NCBI GenBank assembly: GCA_035048815.1
Contig: JAUCBN010000046.1
Coordinates: 9,774,999-9,838,998, forward strand
Direction: 5' to 3'
From: Abelmoschus esculentus
Lineage: Eukaryota > Streptophyta > Magnoliopsida > Malvales > Malvaceae
DNA: 64,000 nt
Part shown: positions 1-10,164 of the stretch, piece after piece
How positions within the stretch are numbered: the stretch's first letter is position 1
Layout of the letters: each line of letters opens with the position of its first letter
The notes under the pieces: generated by a model
The model's input: the letters and a program-made list of their open reading frames with translations, nothing else
Told to the model about the DNA's origin: nothing
Databases searched by the model: none
Made by a program: the position numbers and the translations under genes

Positions 1-48
1 GGACGTCAAAAAACATAAAGTGGGACCGGGTCGGAAAAAGTCAACTGC

Positions 49-122
49 TGACGTCAGCATTGGTCAACGCTGACGTTAGCAGTGACGTCATCAGGTCATT
101 GCTGACGTCAGTAGTGACGTCA
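49..122. promoter_or_regulatory. Cluster of five TGACGT(C/T)A motifs with as-1-like spacing
   Basis: TGACGTCA occurs at 49-56, 83-90, 103-110 and 115-122, and TGACGTTA at 71-78. The pairs 71/83 and 103/115 are spaced exactly 12 nt start to start, giving TGACG-N7-TGACG, the arrangement of the plant as-1/ocs element bound by TGA-type bZIP factors. The cluster lies inside an LTR. Binding is an inference; the palindromes and spacing are seen directly. Confidence 0.5.
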
Positions 123-125
123 GCC

Positions 126-173
126 GGGTTGGGTCATGGGTCGGGTTCGGGCCGGGTTCGGGTCGGGTTTGGG
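126..173 (+). other. G-quadruplex-prone run of nine GGG tracts
   Basis: Nine GGG runs (126, 131, 138, 143, 149, 154, 160, 165, 171) are separated by loops of only 2-4 nt. This fits the usual G4 motif twice over. The run lies within the minus-strand LTR, so the G-rich strand is the non-LTR-sense strand. The sequence motif is certain; folding is inferred. Confidence 0.6.
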
Positions 174-894
174 CCGTGAAGGAATTTTCCCGAGAAAATC
201 TGGAAATTCCAGATTTCTCCCAGGGCAAATTCGAATGATTTTTTTTTTGATGCTTCTACCCTCTCAAACTTGATTCAACAAGGATTAAAACCTCTTCTAA
301 ACCTGAAATCACTTAAAAACTGAACCAAACACCCTTAAATCCGGAAGAAAAAACAACAACACTCCCCCCCTTCAAATTCGAACAAAACCAGAACTGAAAC
401 ACTTGATTCTACTAACAAAATAGATTCGAAACAACTCTATACTCTCCTAACAACTTTACTGAACCGAAACATGAAGGGATCGAATGCTTACCAAAAGGTT
501 ACCAAACAAATCGGGAGCCACAAAAGAGACTGATTCAAAACTACACACCAAAGAAACTCGGTTGATGGAGAGACCAAGAAAGGAAGGCTCGGTTATTTTT
601 GGTTTAATTTAGAAATATCAAAGGAATGATACATCAAATTAAATGGAAAGAAAAGGAGAAAAATAATCTCTCCCATAAAGGCTGAAGCATAAAGAAGGAA
701 ACAGATATCTGGAGTTTTTAACAAGGGTAAAATTATACAAAAGGTCCCTTAAAAATTTGGAAGATAACACTTGAACCCTCAAGCTTACAGAAATTCCAAT
801 TTAACCACCAAAATCAGAATTAAAATCCCTAATTTTCTAGGGTTTCAGATTAGGGATTTGAAAATCAGATTAGGGGAAAAAATTGGGTGTTACA

Positions 895-2420
895 GGTTTT
901 AGTGAAGATGATGTGTGGGGTATGTTTTTGGTTGATTAGGGAAGAGAATAAAGGTGTTTAAGTGAAGTAAATGGTATGGAATGTTATGTTAAGGGTTGGT
1001 GAAGAATGGTTGACGAAAATGGAAGGTGGATGGTGATTATGTGATGTTGGAATGATAGTATTCAGAGGGGGAAATATTGAACTTATGTTATAGGAACATA
1101 AACCCAATCTAGTTGCAACTTTGAGGGTGGTAGGTGCACTTAGACCTCTTGGAAATGTATTTCCAGAAATCTAAAGTATAAAGGATGGAAGGTGACGCCA
1201 CTGAGAGTTAACTCACAAAATAAATAATCTGATTCAAATTTGTGTTTTCAAATGCCAAAATGGCTACATATTTATAGGGAATGAAAGGGTGTGGCCAAGG
1301 GACATTTCCATTTGAAAAGGTGGAAGAATAGTGGCCTTAGTGTCTTTTCAATTGGTGGTGTCTCCCTCCTTAAGCATTCGGTTGAATGGTGTCTCCTTTC
1401 AAGAATTGTTGGGACTTTTCGGTTTAAAATTCCACCCGGCACAGTCTTTAGTAAATTGGACATATATCGAGTTTCCAATATCGTATTGATGCGATTCAAC
1501 ATGCTTTGGAAAGATACGAGATAGAGGAACAACTTTAATTAAGACATCAAAACCCAATTCTACTTGTGTCCTTCTCGAAATTATCAAACAAAAGGATCAT
1601 CATGAATTTGCCCAATGAAGAGTGTTATCTCTTTATTTTGGCGCCCAAACATGTTTGCCTCCATGGTTGGTCGGTTGTGTCTCTTGGGGAGGGAACATTT
1701 CCTTCCATGGTTGAGCTGAAGGTTGTAGGTTGAACTAAGATGAACTGGATGAACTAAGGTTGAGCTAGGATGAGCTGAGATAGCTAGCTGAAAGTTAACC
1801 AACTTTGAGTGATGATTTGAGCTGAACGGCTAACTTTCTAGCTAAGTGAACTGATCCTTAGGGCCATAATACTCTTTTTAATCCATAAGAGTGTGTAGGA
1901 GCTGATCCGAATCCCATATGGATTGAAATTCATCATTTGTCGTTTTTGAGCTCATTCTAGATTCGTGAGCTGGAACGAAGCTAGCATCCACTTCATGGAG
2001 TTGCCTTGGAGTGTTTGGTACATTTTGATGCTGATCGGAAGTTGGTAAGTGCCTCAAACAATGATTCTTTGTTTTGAGCTCAAATGGTGCATTTAAACTA
2101 AAACGGAGCTGGCCAATAGTCCCTTAAGCTGTGTTTAACATAACCTGCAAAAAAAAACGACTTAAACTAATAAATATGATGTTACTAAACTTGTGTTGAA
2201 TATTAATTATGCATAATATAAGCTAGATAAAGTTGTGGTTCAATATTAATTACTAAGTTATCAATAGTAATATAAGGAATAAACTTTATAGGTATATAAT
2301 ATGAGATTGCAAGTGAGTGTAGCACATGAATAGAGTAAATAAAGAGGATTAAGTAGAACTCCCTGATTGAAATTGTGTGACTTAAGGTATGGGCAGAAAC
2401 TAAGGTTGGGCGTGCACATA
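895..2420 (-). mobile_element. CRM-like LTR, inverted copy
   Basis: The reverse complement of this stretch aligns along its length with the plus-strand LTR at 3930-5512. Shared landmarks include the block with TTCATTGGGCA near 1610 (4738 in the other copy), the conserved AATCGCATCAAT block near 1495 (4860), the TATA region, and the AGCT-rich middle. The start of the LTR, expected near 2420, is degraded, so that edge is approximate. Its far end is cut by the Tekay-like LTR at 894. Together with the 3930 copy it makes an inverted LTR pair around a protease remnant. Confidence 0.6.
1268..1276 (-). promoter_or_regulatory. Candidate TATA box of the inverted LTR
   Basis: TATAAATAT on the minus strand, at the position equivalent to the TATA-like site of the plus-strand LTR copy. 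Activity is not known. Confidence 0.4.
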
Positions 2421-2439
2421 TCAACGATCAAACAACTTT

Positions 2440-3053
2440 CAGACACAATGCCATGTAAATGGAAAAGTGTGCTTTGTTATCATAGACAGTGGAAGTTGTA
2501 CAAATATTGCTAGCACTTATTTGGTGGAGAAGTTAGGACTCAAGATGACCAATCATTCAAGCCTCTATTATTTGCAATGTTTAAACAATGAAGAATCATT
2601 CTTGGTCAAAGAACAAGCATTTGTGCCATTCTCCATTTGAAGGTACAAAGATGAAATTATGTGTGACATAATGCCTATGAATACAAGTCATCTCCTTCTC
2701 GGACGACAATGGCAATTCGACAAGCGGCCACCCATGATGGATTCACCAATCGGTTTTCATTTTCTTTTGAAGGCAGAAAATATCACCTCAACGCCTTTAT
2801 CTCCACAAGAATTGAGGAAGATCGAATGCAATTGAAAAAGAGCAATGAAGCCATGAAAGAGAGTGAGAAAGTTGAAGAAATCAAAAGAAAAGAAACAGTT
2901 GGGGTTGAAAATAAAATGAATAAAACTGATGGAGTTGAAAATGAGAAAATTGAAAAGAATATAGATGAAAAAGAAGAGAAGGAAGAAACATGTATTTTAT
3001 CTAACCCTACATTTTCTCCCATTACTTCTTTTGTTTTGTTGGTCAATCCATGA
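2440..3053 (+). pseudogene. CRM-like retroelement protease remnant with a charged tail
   Basis: The reading from about 2448 gives a retropepsin-type segment with the catalytic triplet D-S-G intact at 2485-2493, followed by SCTN(I)AS and an LLGR(Q)W(Q)F block, as in the homologous segments at 6018 and 21633. An in-frame stop falls near 2638, and a frameshift near 2715 moves the reading to the frame 2709-3053. That part continues the family sequence (HDGFTNR) and then becomes a Lys/Glu-rich tail of about 50 residues. Where RT should follow there is none. In intact elements this protease would cleave the Gag-Pol polyprotein. It is certainly dead; the family assignment is fairly sure. Confidence 0.7.
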
Positions 3054-3548
3054 GACACAATTTTTCAAATAGATGATTCAAGAATCATACATTTTCGAGA
3101 ACTAAAGGATGTATCCCTTAAAAAACCTATAACTATGACTTTTGGAGACTCATCATACAAGTCTTTTGATTTTTCAAGAGTTGTGCCAGTAGAAGTTCCA
3201 ATAGTTGCAACCGTTAACATTCCAAGTGTATTGACAATCTTGAACACAATTCAACAATCAACTCCCTTATAATATCCACCATGGTTTGTTATTTGCATAT
3301 ATTTTTATAATAACTTCTTATTTTCGGACTATGGTGTATTTTGCAGCAAAGACATTATCATAACAACCTATGATAACAAATTCCTTTTTCATTTTGAGAT
3401 AATTTGGTGCAATAGAATCAACCTTTTCAAGGGAATTAAGCGAGCAATATCCACCTACTCAAGAGACATCATTTGGAAAGGTACAAAGCTTAAAAGTTTT
3501 AAAAAGATATGTACATCCATAAAAGGGAATGATGATTCACATCAAAGT
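3054..3548 (+). other. Non-pol filler inside the short CRM-like element
   Basis: This 495-bp stretch lies between the protease remnant and the C-terminal tail ORF, where an autonomous copy would carry about 2.5 kb of RT, RNase H and integrase. I find no RT or integrase motif in any frame. It is AT-rich and could be old, decayed element sequence or acquired DNA. I cannot assign it further. Confidence 0.4.
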
Positions 3549-3932
3549 ATGGTTCAATTCTTCAACAAAAGACACTTTACAAATACCTATTATAAGAGAT
3601 GTGATGATTTGAGCCAAAGAAAATATCTATACACCAATAGTTGTGATGCTTCAGAACAACACATCCAAAAGACAAGTCCCTACACCAAGAGACATAAATT
3701 TTCAAGGAGGTACGAGAGAAGGATAAAAAGGGAACATGTTATGAATGACTATCTCGAAAAAGGATATTTGGAAGATCTCTTTGAAAATGACCCTTTTGGA
3801 GGCCTCTACTTCAAGCAAAAGTTTCATCAACTTGTTCCATCATTCAAACAATTGACCGCCCCTGCATCAAGTAATTATTCGTTGGAAAACCCTTTTGATT
3901 TGAGGACAAATCGTCTAAAAGAAGGAGGATGA
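3549..3932 (+). pseudogene. C-terminal tail of a CRM-like polyprotein
   Basis: A 127-residue open frame, basic and Lys/Arg-rich in its first half, ends with NPFDLRTNRLKEGG. This matches the polyprotein end typical of the CRM-type elements here (compare the degraded end at 9140-9180). Its stop codon lies across the polypurine tract/LTR boundary, as in related elements. The first 90 residues have no family match that I recognise. With no pol upstream, this belongs to an internally deleted or non-autonomous copy. Confidence 0.5.
3917..3929 (+). other. Polypurine tract
   Basis: Thirteen purines in a row immediately before the LTR start TGATGT at 3930: the plus-strand primer of a gypsy element. 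Confidence 0.7.
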
Positions 3933-5512
3933 TGTATTCACATTTCTGCTCATTTATCTCATGCTTTCATACTTCATTTCACACATGGGATCAAAGGGGG
4001 ATTATCTTGCTTATCTTAGTATTTATTATTTTTATATACTTTATAGTAAGCTACTTAAGAGTTATATTAATTAAGCTATAAAAATGAATATTCATTATAA
4101 CCACATTGTTAAAGTTTCAGATTAGTTCTAAACTCATATTAAGTTATTTTAAGTATTCTCATTATTTCCATCATTATTATGTTTTCTTCATAGGACTTAC
4201 CTACAGCTCAAGGAGTAAATATTAGCTCGGTGTCAGCTCAGTCAGCTTAGAAGAAGCTAAAAAGGCAATGCTAGAAACACAATGAGCCAACTTCAGAATA
4301 GCTTGGAAATGCATAGAACACTCCGACAATACTTAAAAGGACTAAAGACTAGCTCTATGTCAGCTCACAAATCTCATATGAGCTCAAATAAAGCATAATT
4401 CAAAACAAGACCTTAGGAGATTCGTGTCAGCTCCAAAACAATCCTCACACTAGAAGAGAGTATAAGGAAGCTAATGTACCAGCTCACTTTGCTAAAGGCA
4501 ACTCAGATTAGCTTATTTCAGCTTCAAACTTTTAGCTAAGTCTTTCAGCTAGATAGCTAAATTCAATCTAACTCACTCCCAGCTCGATTAGCTCACCTCA
4601 ACTCCAGCTATCACTCCTAGCTCAACACCCGAAGGTCACCTACCCTTCACCAAGCATCATCTCCGACCATCGTCCACAATGGACGCCAAGATCATGGAGG
4701 GAAAACAAGTGGACGCCAAAACAAAGAGATAACACTCTTCATTGGGCAGATTCATGATGGTCCACTTGTTTTCCATATTCGAGAAGTCTCCAAGTAGAAC
4801 TGTGTTTCGATGTCTTCATGAACGTTGTTCTCCTATCTCTTATCTTTCCAATGCATGTTGAATCGCATCAATCCGATATCGGTATCTCGAGATATGGCCA
4901 AATTATTGAAGACTATGCAGGCTAGACCGAGAAGTTACAACTTTTCTAATAGATTTGGAGGGAGACGCCATTCAAATGAATGGTTTTCCGAATAGTTAAA
5001 GGCTATTTCGGCCAAACCTCTTAGAAAACTATAAAATAAGACTTAAATTCATTTGTAAAACACATCTTTGATCAATACAAAAGTTCCTTTGTGAGTTTAC
5101 TCTCAAACTTGTTCTTTTTTAAAACTATATCGACTTATTAAATCTATTATATAGGTTTGTGGCGTCTCTTATCTTTTCCATTCATACTTAAGTTTCTAGG
5201 AACTTATTTCCTAAGGGTCTAAGTCCTATACCACCGTCGAAGCATACTATAAGTTGTGTTTATGCTTTCATAGCATAAGTTTTACTTTTGTTACCTTTGA
5301 ATACTATTTCTTTATCACCTTACATACATTCCATCCTAACCCTTTCGTCCATCACATTTTCCATTTATTTCCCTAACCAAACATCACCCTACCTTCCCTT
5401 ACCAATTACACATATAACCTACACTTCCGCAGCCCTCTTTACACCACTTCACCATCTTTTCTTCATCAAACAACAAGGAAAGCGTACAAGAATCAAGGCT
5501 TGCTTGCAATCA
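3930..5512 (+). mobile_element. CRM-like LTR, plus strand
   Basis: It begins TGATGT right after a polypurine tract and ends near CAATCA at 5512, giving about 1583 bp. CRM-clade LTRs, as I recall, start with TGATG. It serves as the 3' LTR of the remnant on its left and stands where the 5' LTR of the pol-bearing unit on its right should be. The middle (4200-4640) is dense in AGCT/AGCTCA words. Homologous LTRs are at 895-2420, 9181-10596 and 16465-18339. The 3' end is inferred by comparison with those copies. Confidence 0.65.
5030..5038 (+). promoter_or_regulatory. Candidate TATA box of the LTR
   Basis: TATAAAATA about 480 bp before the LTR end, matched in position by TATA-like sites in the other copies. 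Confidence 0.45.
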
Positions 5513-6017
5513 TGGCCGGGATAATCAAAGCTTCTCTCTATAACAATAATTGGAGAGTTGAAGCGTATCATATATCTTGGAGTTTGACAAAGATAACAGG
5601 TCTGAAGGATCAAATTAGTTCCTTAAAGAGCTCTACGAGAGATCGAGCAAAAAAGGCTTTGAGCGTGGTGAGAACAGAAGGGGAGACAAAAGGAGCAATT
5701 CAAGCATTCTCCCGAGTTAAACACAAGCGCTGAGTGTTATTTTTCTCAGTGCATTTTTCTTTTGGAGTGATCTGCGAGAATTTGTTGTATGTGTGTGCAA
5801 TGAGGGACTTTTATATTTTCGTTTATTTAACATAATCGTTTTCTTTTCTTGTTTTTTCGTTGTTGCAATGAGGTAATGACGATCGTAGTCCCGGTGGAGG
5901 TAATCCACCAGATTTGCAAATGCAAGCTTTTACTTGAACTTTGCAGTGTCTTTTAGACCAAGCATTGGAGCCTATTCAGTCTCGTTTATTTAACATATCT
6001 TTCACACACGATGCAAG
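5513..6017 (+). pseudogene. Leader and much-reduced gag of the pol-bearing CRM-like unit
   Basis: Between the LTR and the protease only about 500 bp are left, far less than a full gypsy gag. A 74-codon frame starts with ATG at 5512 (MAGIIKASLY...) and ends at 5733; I do not recognise it. The stretch 5735-5890 aligns with the leader at 21040-21230. From about 6000 the text FTHDARC corresponds to the residues just before the protease. The capsid core and the CCHC zinc knuckle are missing, so this unit could not make its own Gag. A TGG follows the LTR end at 5513, but the bases after it do not match the common initiator-Met PBS. Confidence 0.45.
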
Positions 6018-6572
6018 GTGCAAGATAAGGTGTTTGTAATGATTATTGATAGTGCTAGTTGTACTAACGTCGCTAGTTCAGTGATGGTTGACATGTTAGG
6101 TCTAAACATGACGAAGCATCCTAATCCGTATAAGTTGCAATGGTTTAATAATGGTGGTGAGCTTAAAGTGACCAGACAAGCTGTTGTACCATTTTTAATC
6201 GGAAAATACAAGGACAAAGTCCTTTGTGATGTTGTTTACATGGATGCTACTCACCTGTTATTGGTACGCACTTGGCAATATGATAAGAGGGCAATGCATG
6301 ATGGATATACAAATTGTTACTCTTTTACGCATGCAGGTAAAAAGATCACTTTGGCTCCTTTGACACCGAGTCAAGTGTTTGAAGATCAAGCGAGCATGAA
6401 TAAAAGTAGAGAAGTTGTAAAAGAGAAGAAGATGTCCGTTTATGCAAGCAGTAGCAAAATCAGGAAATGTCTTTCCTCTCAACAATCTGTTCTTATTTTG
6501 ATGTTTAAAGATTATTGTTTGTTGGCAGATTTTCCTATTGATCTACCTGCACCGATTTTGTCTCTTTTGTAG
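6018..6572 (+). pseudogene. CRM-like retropepsin domain
   Basis: A 184-residue open stretch contains the retroelement aspartic protease region: IIDSASCTNVAS near the start, then the HPNPYKLQW, VLCDVV and HLLLVRTWQYDKR blocks. The catalytic triplet, normally D-S/T-G, reads D-S-A (6049-6057), so the enzyme would be inactive even if translated. The frame ends at a TAG (6570-6572) just before the EFEDVFPDE text that opens the RT part; family members read through here, so this is a nonsense mutation. The homologous piece at 21633 has D-S-C instead. Confidence 0.75.
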
Positions 6573-7870
6573 GAATTTGAGGACGTGTTTCCGGATGAAA
6601 CACTGAAGGGATTGTCACTTCTTTGTGGCATTGAGCATAAGATTGACTTTATTCCAAGTGCTACTATCCCGAATCGACTAGCTTACCGATCTAACCCTGA
6701 AGAAACTAAGGAGCTTCAACGCCAAGTTACTGAGTTAATGGAAAAGGATTATATTCGAGAAAGCTTGAGTCCGTGTGTTGTTCCGGTGCTACTAGTGTTT
6801 AAGAAAGATGGATCTTGGAGGATTTGTGTAGATTGTAGAGCTATGAATCAGATTACAATTAAGTATCGTCATCCCATTCCGAGACTTGATGACATGTTGG
6901 ACGAGCTTTGCGGAACCGTCATCTTCTCCAAAATTGATTTGAAAAATGGTTATCATCAAATTCGCATGAGAGAAGGCGATGAGTGGAAGACAACCTTCAA
7001 GATGAAGCTAGGTTTGTATGAATGGTTAGTGATGCCTTTTGGATTAACTAACGCACCTAGTACTTTTATGCGATTGATGAACCATGTTCTGCGATCCTTT
7101 ATTGGTAAATTTTGTGTTGTCTACTTTGATGAATCTTGATTTATAGCAAGTCTTTACAGGATCACATAGAACATTTGCGAGCTGTTTTGCAGGTTTTGCG
7201 AGAAGAAAGATTGTTTGGTAACATGGAGAAATGTATATTTTGTATTAACAAACTCACATTTCTTGGTTACATTGTAAGTTCTCAGGGAGCTGAAGTTGAT
7301 CCTGAGAAGATAAAGGCAATTCAAGAATGGCCACAACCGACATCGATTACTCAGGTTAGATCGTTTCATGGTTTAACGAGTTTTTATCAATGGTTTGTTC
7401 CTAACTTCAGTTCTATTACTGCCTCCTTAACTGGGATTATTAAGAAGAATTCTAGCTTCTTTTGGGGTAAGGAACAAGAAGATGCCTTTCTGAAAATAAA
7501 AGACTATTTGACTCGAGCACCTGGGTTAACATTACCTGATTTTCATAAAACGTTTGAAATTGAATTTGATGCTTGTGGAATTGGTATAGGTGCTATTTTG
7601 ATGCAGAAAAAGAGACTCGTTGCCTATTTCAGTGAGAAATTGAGTGGTGCTACATTGAACTATCCGGTTTATGACAAAGAGATGTATGCACTGATTTGGG
7701 CTTTGGAGATGTGGAAGCATTACTTGTTGCCTAAGGAGTTTGTGATCCATACTGACCACGAGGCCTTACGTTACATCACAGGTCAACATAAGTTGAATAA
7801 ACGACATGCTAAATGGGTTGAATTCTTAGAATCTTTTCCTTTTGTCATTCGTTACAAAAAAGGGAAATAA
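6573..7870 (+). pseudogene. CRM-like reverse transcriptase and RNase H, frameshifted
   Basis: The frame 6573-7139 carries the RT fingers and palm: SPCVVPVLLVFKKDGSWR, VDCRAMNQIT, HPIPRLDDMLDEL, FSKIDLKNGYHQIR, MPFGLTNAPSTF. The GYHQIRM-EGDEWKT and LMNHVLRSFIG wording is what I associate with CRM-clade centromeric retrotransposons. At the YFDD catalytic motif the reading breaks (YFDE then stop): one base is missing at about 7131-7134. The sequence carries on in the frame of 7136-7870 with the thumb (FLGYIVSSQG), connection and RT-type RNase H (FDACGIGIGA, YDKEMYALIWAL, HTDHEALRYI). It stops at TAA 7868-7870. It would copy element RNA into DNA in an intact copy. Confidence 0.85.
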
Positions 7871-8900
7871 AATGTCATTGTTGATGCTTTATCATGTAGA
7901 TATACATTATTGAGTTATCTTGATTCATATTTGATTGGTTTTGCGTATATTCGTGATTTATACCCTGATGATCCTAATTTTAGAGATAAGTTTAATGCTT
8001 GTGAGAAAGGCGTAGATGGAAAGTTTTACAGGCATGATGGTTATCTTTTCAAAGAAAATAGGATATGCATTCTCCAAGGTTCGATGCATGATATTCTGCT
8101 TCGTGAGGCACATGAAGGTGGATTAATGGGTCATTTTGGTGTCACTAAGACGTTACACACATTGAAGGAGCATTTGTTTTGGCCAATGATGCGCAGAGAT
8201 GTCGAAAGTTATTGTGAACGTTGTATGACACGTAGGAAAGCGAAATCAAAGGTTTCACCACATGGTATGTACTTACCTCTACCTATTCATGATTCCCCTT
8301 GGACTAATATCTCAATGGATTTTGTTTAGGGATTTCCTCGAACTAGAAATGGTAGAGATAGTGTCTTTGTTGTGGTTAATAGATTCTCTAAGATGACACA
8401 TTTCATTGCATGCCACAAGACTGATGATGTTGTTAATGTGGCTAACTTGTTCTTTAGAGAGATTGTTCGATTACATGGTATTCCTAGGTCAATTATTTTT
8501 GACAAGGATGTTAAGTTTCTGAGTCATTTCTGGAGGACTCTTTGGAGCAAACTAGGTACGAAATTCATGTTTTCTACTACTTTTCATCCCCATACTGATA
8601 GACAAACTGAGGTTGTTAATCGTGTTTTATCTACTTTGTTGCGTTCCATCATTAAAAAGAACATTAGGACTTGGGAAGATTGTTTGCCACATGTTGAATT
8701 CGCTTATAATCATTCTATACATTCTGCTATAAAAATATCACCGTTTGAGGTTGTTTATGGTACTAATCCTATTACGCCTCTAGATTTATTGCCTTTGCCA
8801 CAAGAACAGGTGATAAGCAAGGACGGAAAAGCGAGAGCAGATTATGTGAAGCGTATACATCAACAGGTTAAGGAGAACTTAGAGCGATGGACTCAATAGT
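7871..8900 (+). pseudogene. CRM-like integrase, with nonsense mutations
   Basis: Two in-frame pieces, 7910-8329 and 8372-8899, together encode a gypsy integrase. The first has the HHCC zinc finger (HEGG...GHFG, then CERCMTRRK near 8215). The first catalytic Asp is in the SMDFV block at 8318-8320, followed at once by TAG (8327-8329). The second Asp is at 8501-8503 and the Glu at 8609-8611, exactly 35 residues apart, giving the complete D,D(35)E triad. A further TAG ends the frame near 8897. The catalytic residues survive, so decay is by stops rather than active-site loss. Confidence 0.85.
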
Positions 8901-9168
8901 ACGAAAAGCAAGCAATCAAGGGAAGAAAGTGAGTCACCTTTGATGTTGGTGATTGGGTTTGGGTTCATTTCCGAAAAGAACGTTTTCTAGCCCAATGAGG
9001 GTCAAAGTTGTTACCAAGAGGAGATGATCCTTTTTCAGGTGTTGGCGAAAGTGAATGAACATGCCTACAAAATAGACTTACCGGGCGAGTACACTGTAAG
9101 TGCCACATTTAGTATTTCTGATTTAACCCCTTATGATGATTCTGCAGAATTGAGGTCAAATCCTTTTC
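8901..9168 (+). pseudogene. Decayed C-terminal tail of the CRM-like polyprotein
   Basis: Shifting frames give fragments such as VGDWVWVHFRKERF near 8945 and AYKIDLPGEYTVSATFSISDL near 9063, ending close to RSNPFQE just before the polypurine tract. This is the region after the integrase where CRM-type elements carry a targeting tail instead of a standard chromodomain. I cannot see a clear chromodomain. Several frameshifts make it non-functional. Confidence 0.65.
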
Positions 9169-9180
9169 AAGAAAGGGGGA
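9169..9180 (+). other. Polypurine tract
   Basis: AAGAAAGGGGGA directly before the 3' LTR start TGATGTGAGC at 9181. Confidence 0.75.
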
Positions 9181-9551
9181 TGATGTGAGCACATCATGTC
9201 AAGTTCAACAGGTTGATCTGGAGGTCTTACCATCAAGACCTATTACTCGTTCTAAGGCAAAGAAATTCAAGAAAGTTCTTTTCCTTGTGCTTTAATTCTA
9301 GATTCATTCGATAATGTTTATGCCTTAGAACAAAAGCTTTATAATGTGTTGCATGCTGATAGGTGACATATTAGACTATACTACTTATTAAATATGTTTT
9401 AAGTATGTATATATGCTATTAAGTGTATTTTAAGGATTGGTTTGATAGTGTTTGTAATGTTTTTAACTTATTTATAACTTCATGTGTGTTATTAAATAAA
9501 TTTACAAGTGTTTATGCCTTGTATTTATGTTTCCATATAGGTACATAGGAG

Positions 9552-9682
9552 AACACCGGTTCAAATGAATTATATACATCTTAGAAGAACACCGGTTCAA
9601 AAGAGTGTATGCAACTCCACACCAGCTCAAGAGAGTGTATGCAGTTCAACACCAGTTCAAGTGAATTATATACATCTCAGAA
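9552..9682 (+). repeat. Imperfect tandem repeat in the LTR
   Basis: Four units begin with AACACCGGTTCAA or variants (9552, about 9588, 9619, 9649). Units one and four also share the GAATTATATACATCT block, and units two and three share GAGTGTATGCA. AGCT-rich words follow to about 9830. Confidence 0.7.
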
Positions 9683-10155
9683 GAAGCTCAATGGAGTGCA
9701 CACAACTCACCTTAGCTCGAGGCAGCTCAGAGGCTTAGCTCCCAACTCCGTTTAGCTCCTTACACTCTCAGCTAGCTCATTTCAACTCTACTAAATTTCT
9801 AGCTAGCTAAACTCAAGTTGAAGTGACCTATGACAACTAAAACCTATCCTACACGAAGGAATTGTGTCCTAGGCATGTGCCATGCATGTGGGACACATAT
9901 GGCAGCCTTGTGCACATGTGTGGGTGTGTAAATGCATTTCCAGCCAAACAAAGCCCTTGTTCTTGAAGACCAAACGCCCAAGGGATAAGAATGGGTGGTT
10001 TGTGTTCAAAATTCAAACATTTAACACATATTAAATGTGTTTTATGTGCCAAATCACTTGGCTGAAATTAAATGAAGCCTAAAGTGGTTTATTTTAGGTA
10101 TTTTCGTTCAAATATTGGCCACAAATTAAATTTTGACTAACTTCTCCTTTATTCC

Positions 10156-10164
10156 TATATATTT
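10156..10164 (+). promoter_or_regulatory. Candidate TATA box of the 3' LTR
   Basis: TATATATTT about 440 bp before the LTR end, the same place as in the 5' copy. Confidence 0.4.

Larger units (their letters stand above)
1..894 (-). mobile_element. Tekay/Del-like LTR, minus strand, cut by the window edge
   Basis: Read on the minus strand, the sequence begins TGTAACACCC at 894, the usual 5' end of Tekay/Del chromovirus LTRs, and continues as AT-rich, gene-free DNA. It carries a TGACGTCA cluster and a G-rich run near the left edge. The right boundary at 894/895 falls where the CRM-like LTR resumes, so this LTR probably inserted into that one. I did not find a convincing target duplication because the other end lies outside the window. 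No coding region is supported here. Confidence 0.55.

Noticed and set aside
5512..5733. A host gene starting MAGIIKASLY
   Set aside because: It sits at the LTR/leader junction of a gypsy unit, is 74 codons long and lacks a recognisable domain. Treated as element leader.
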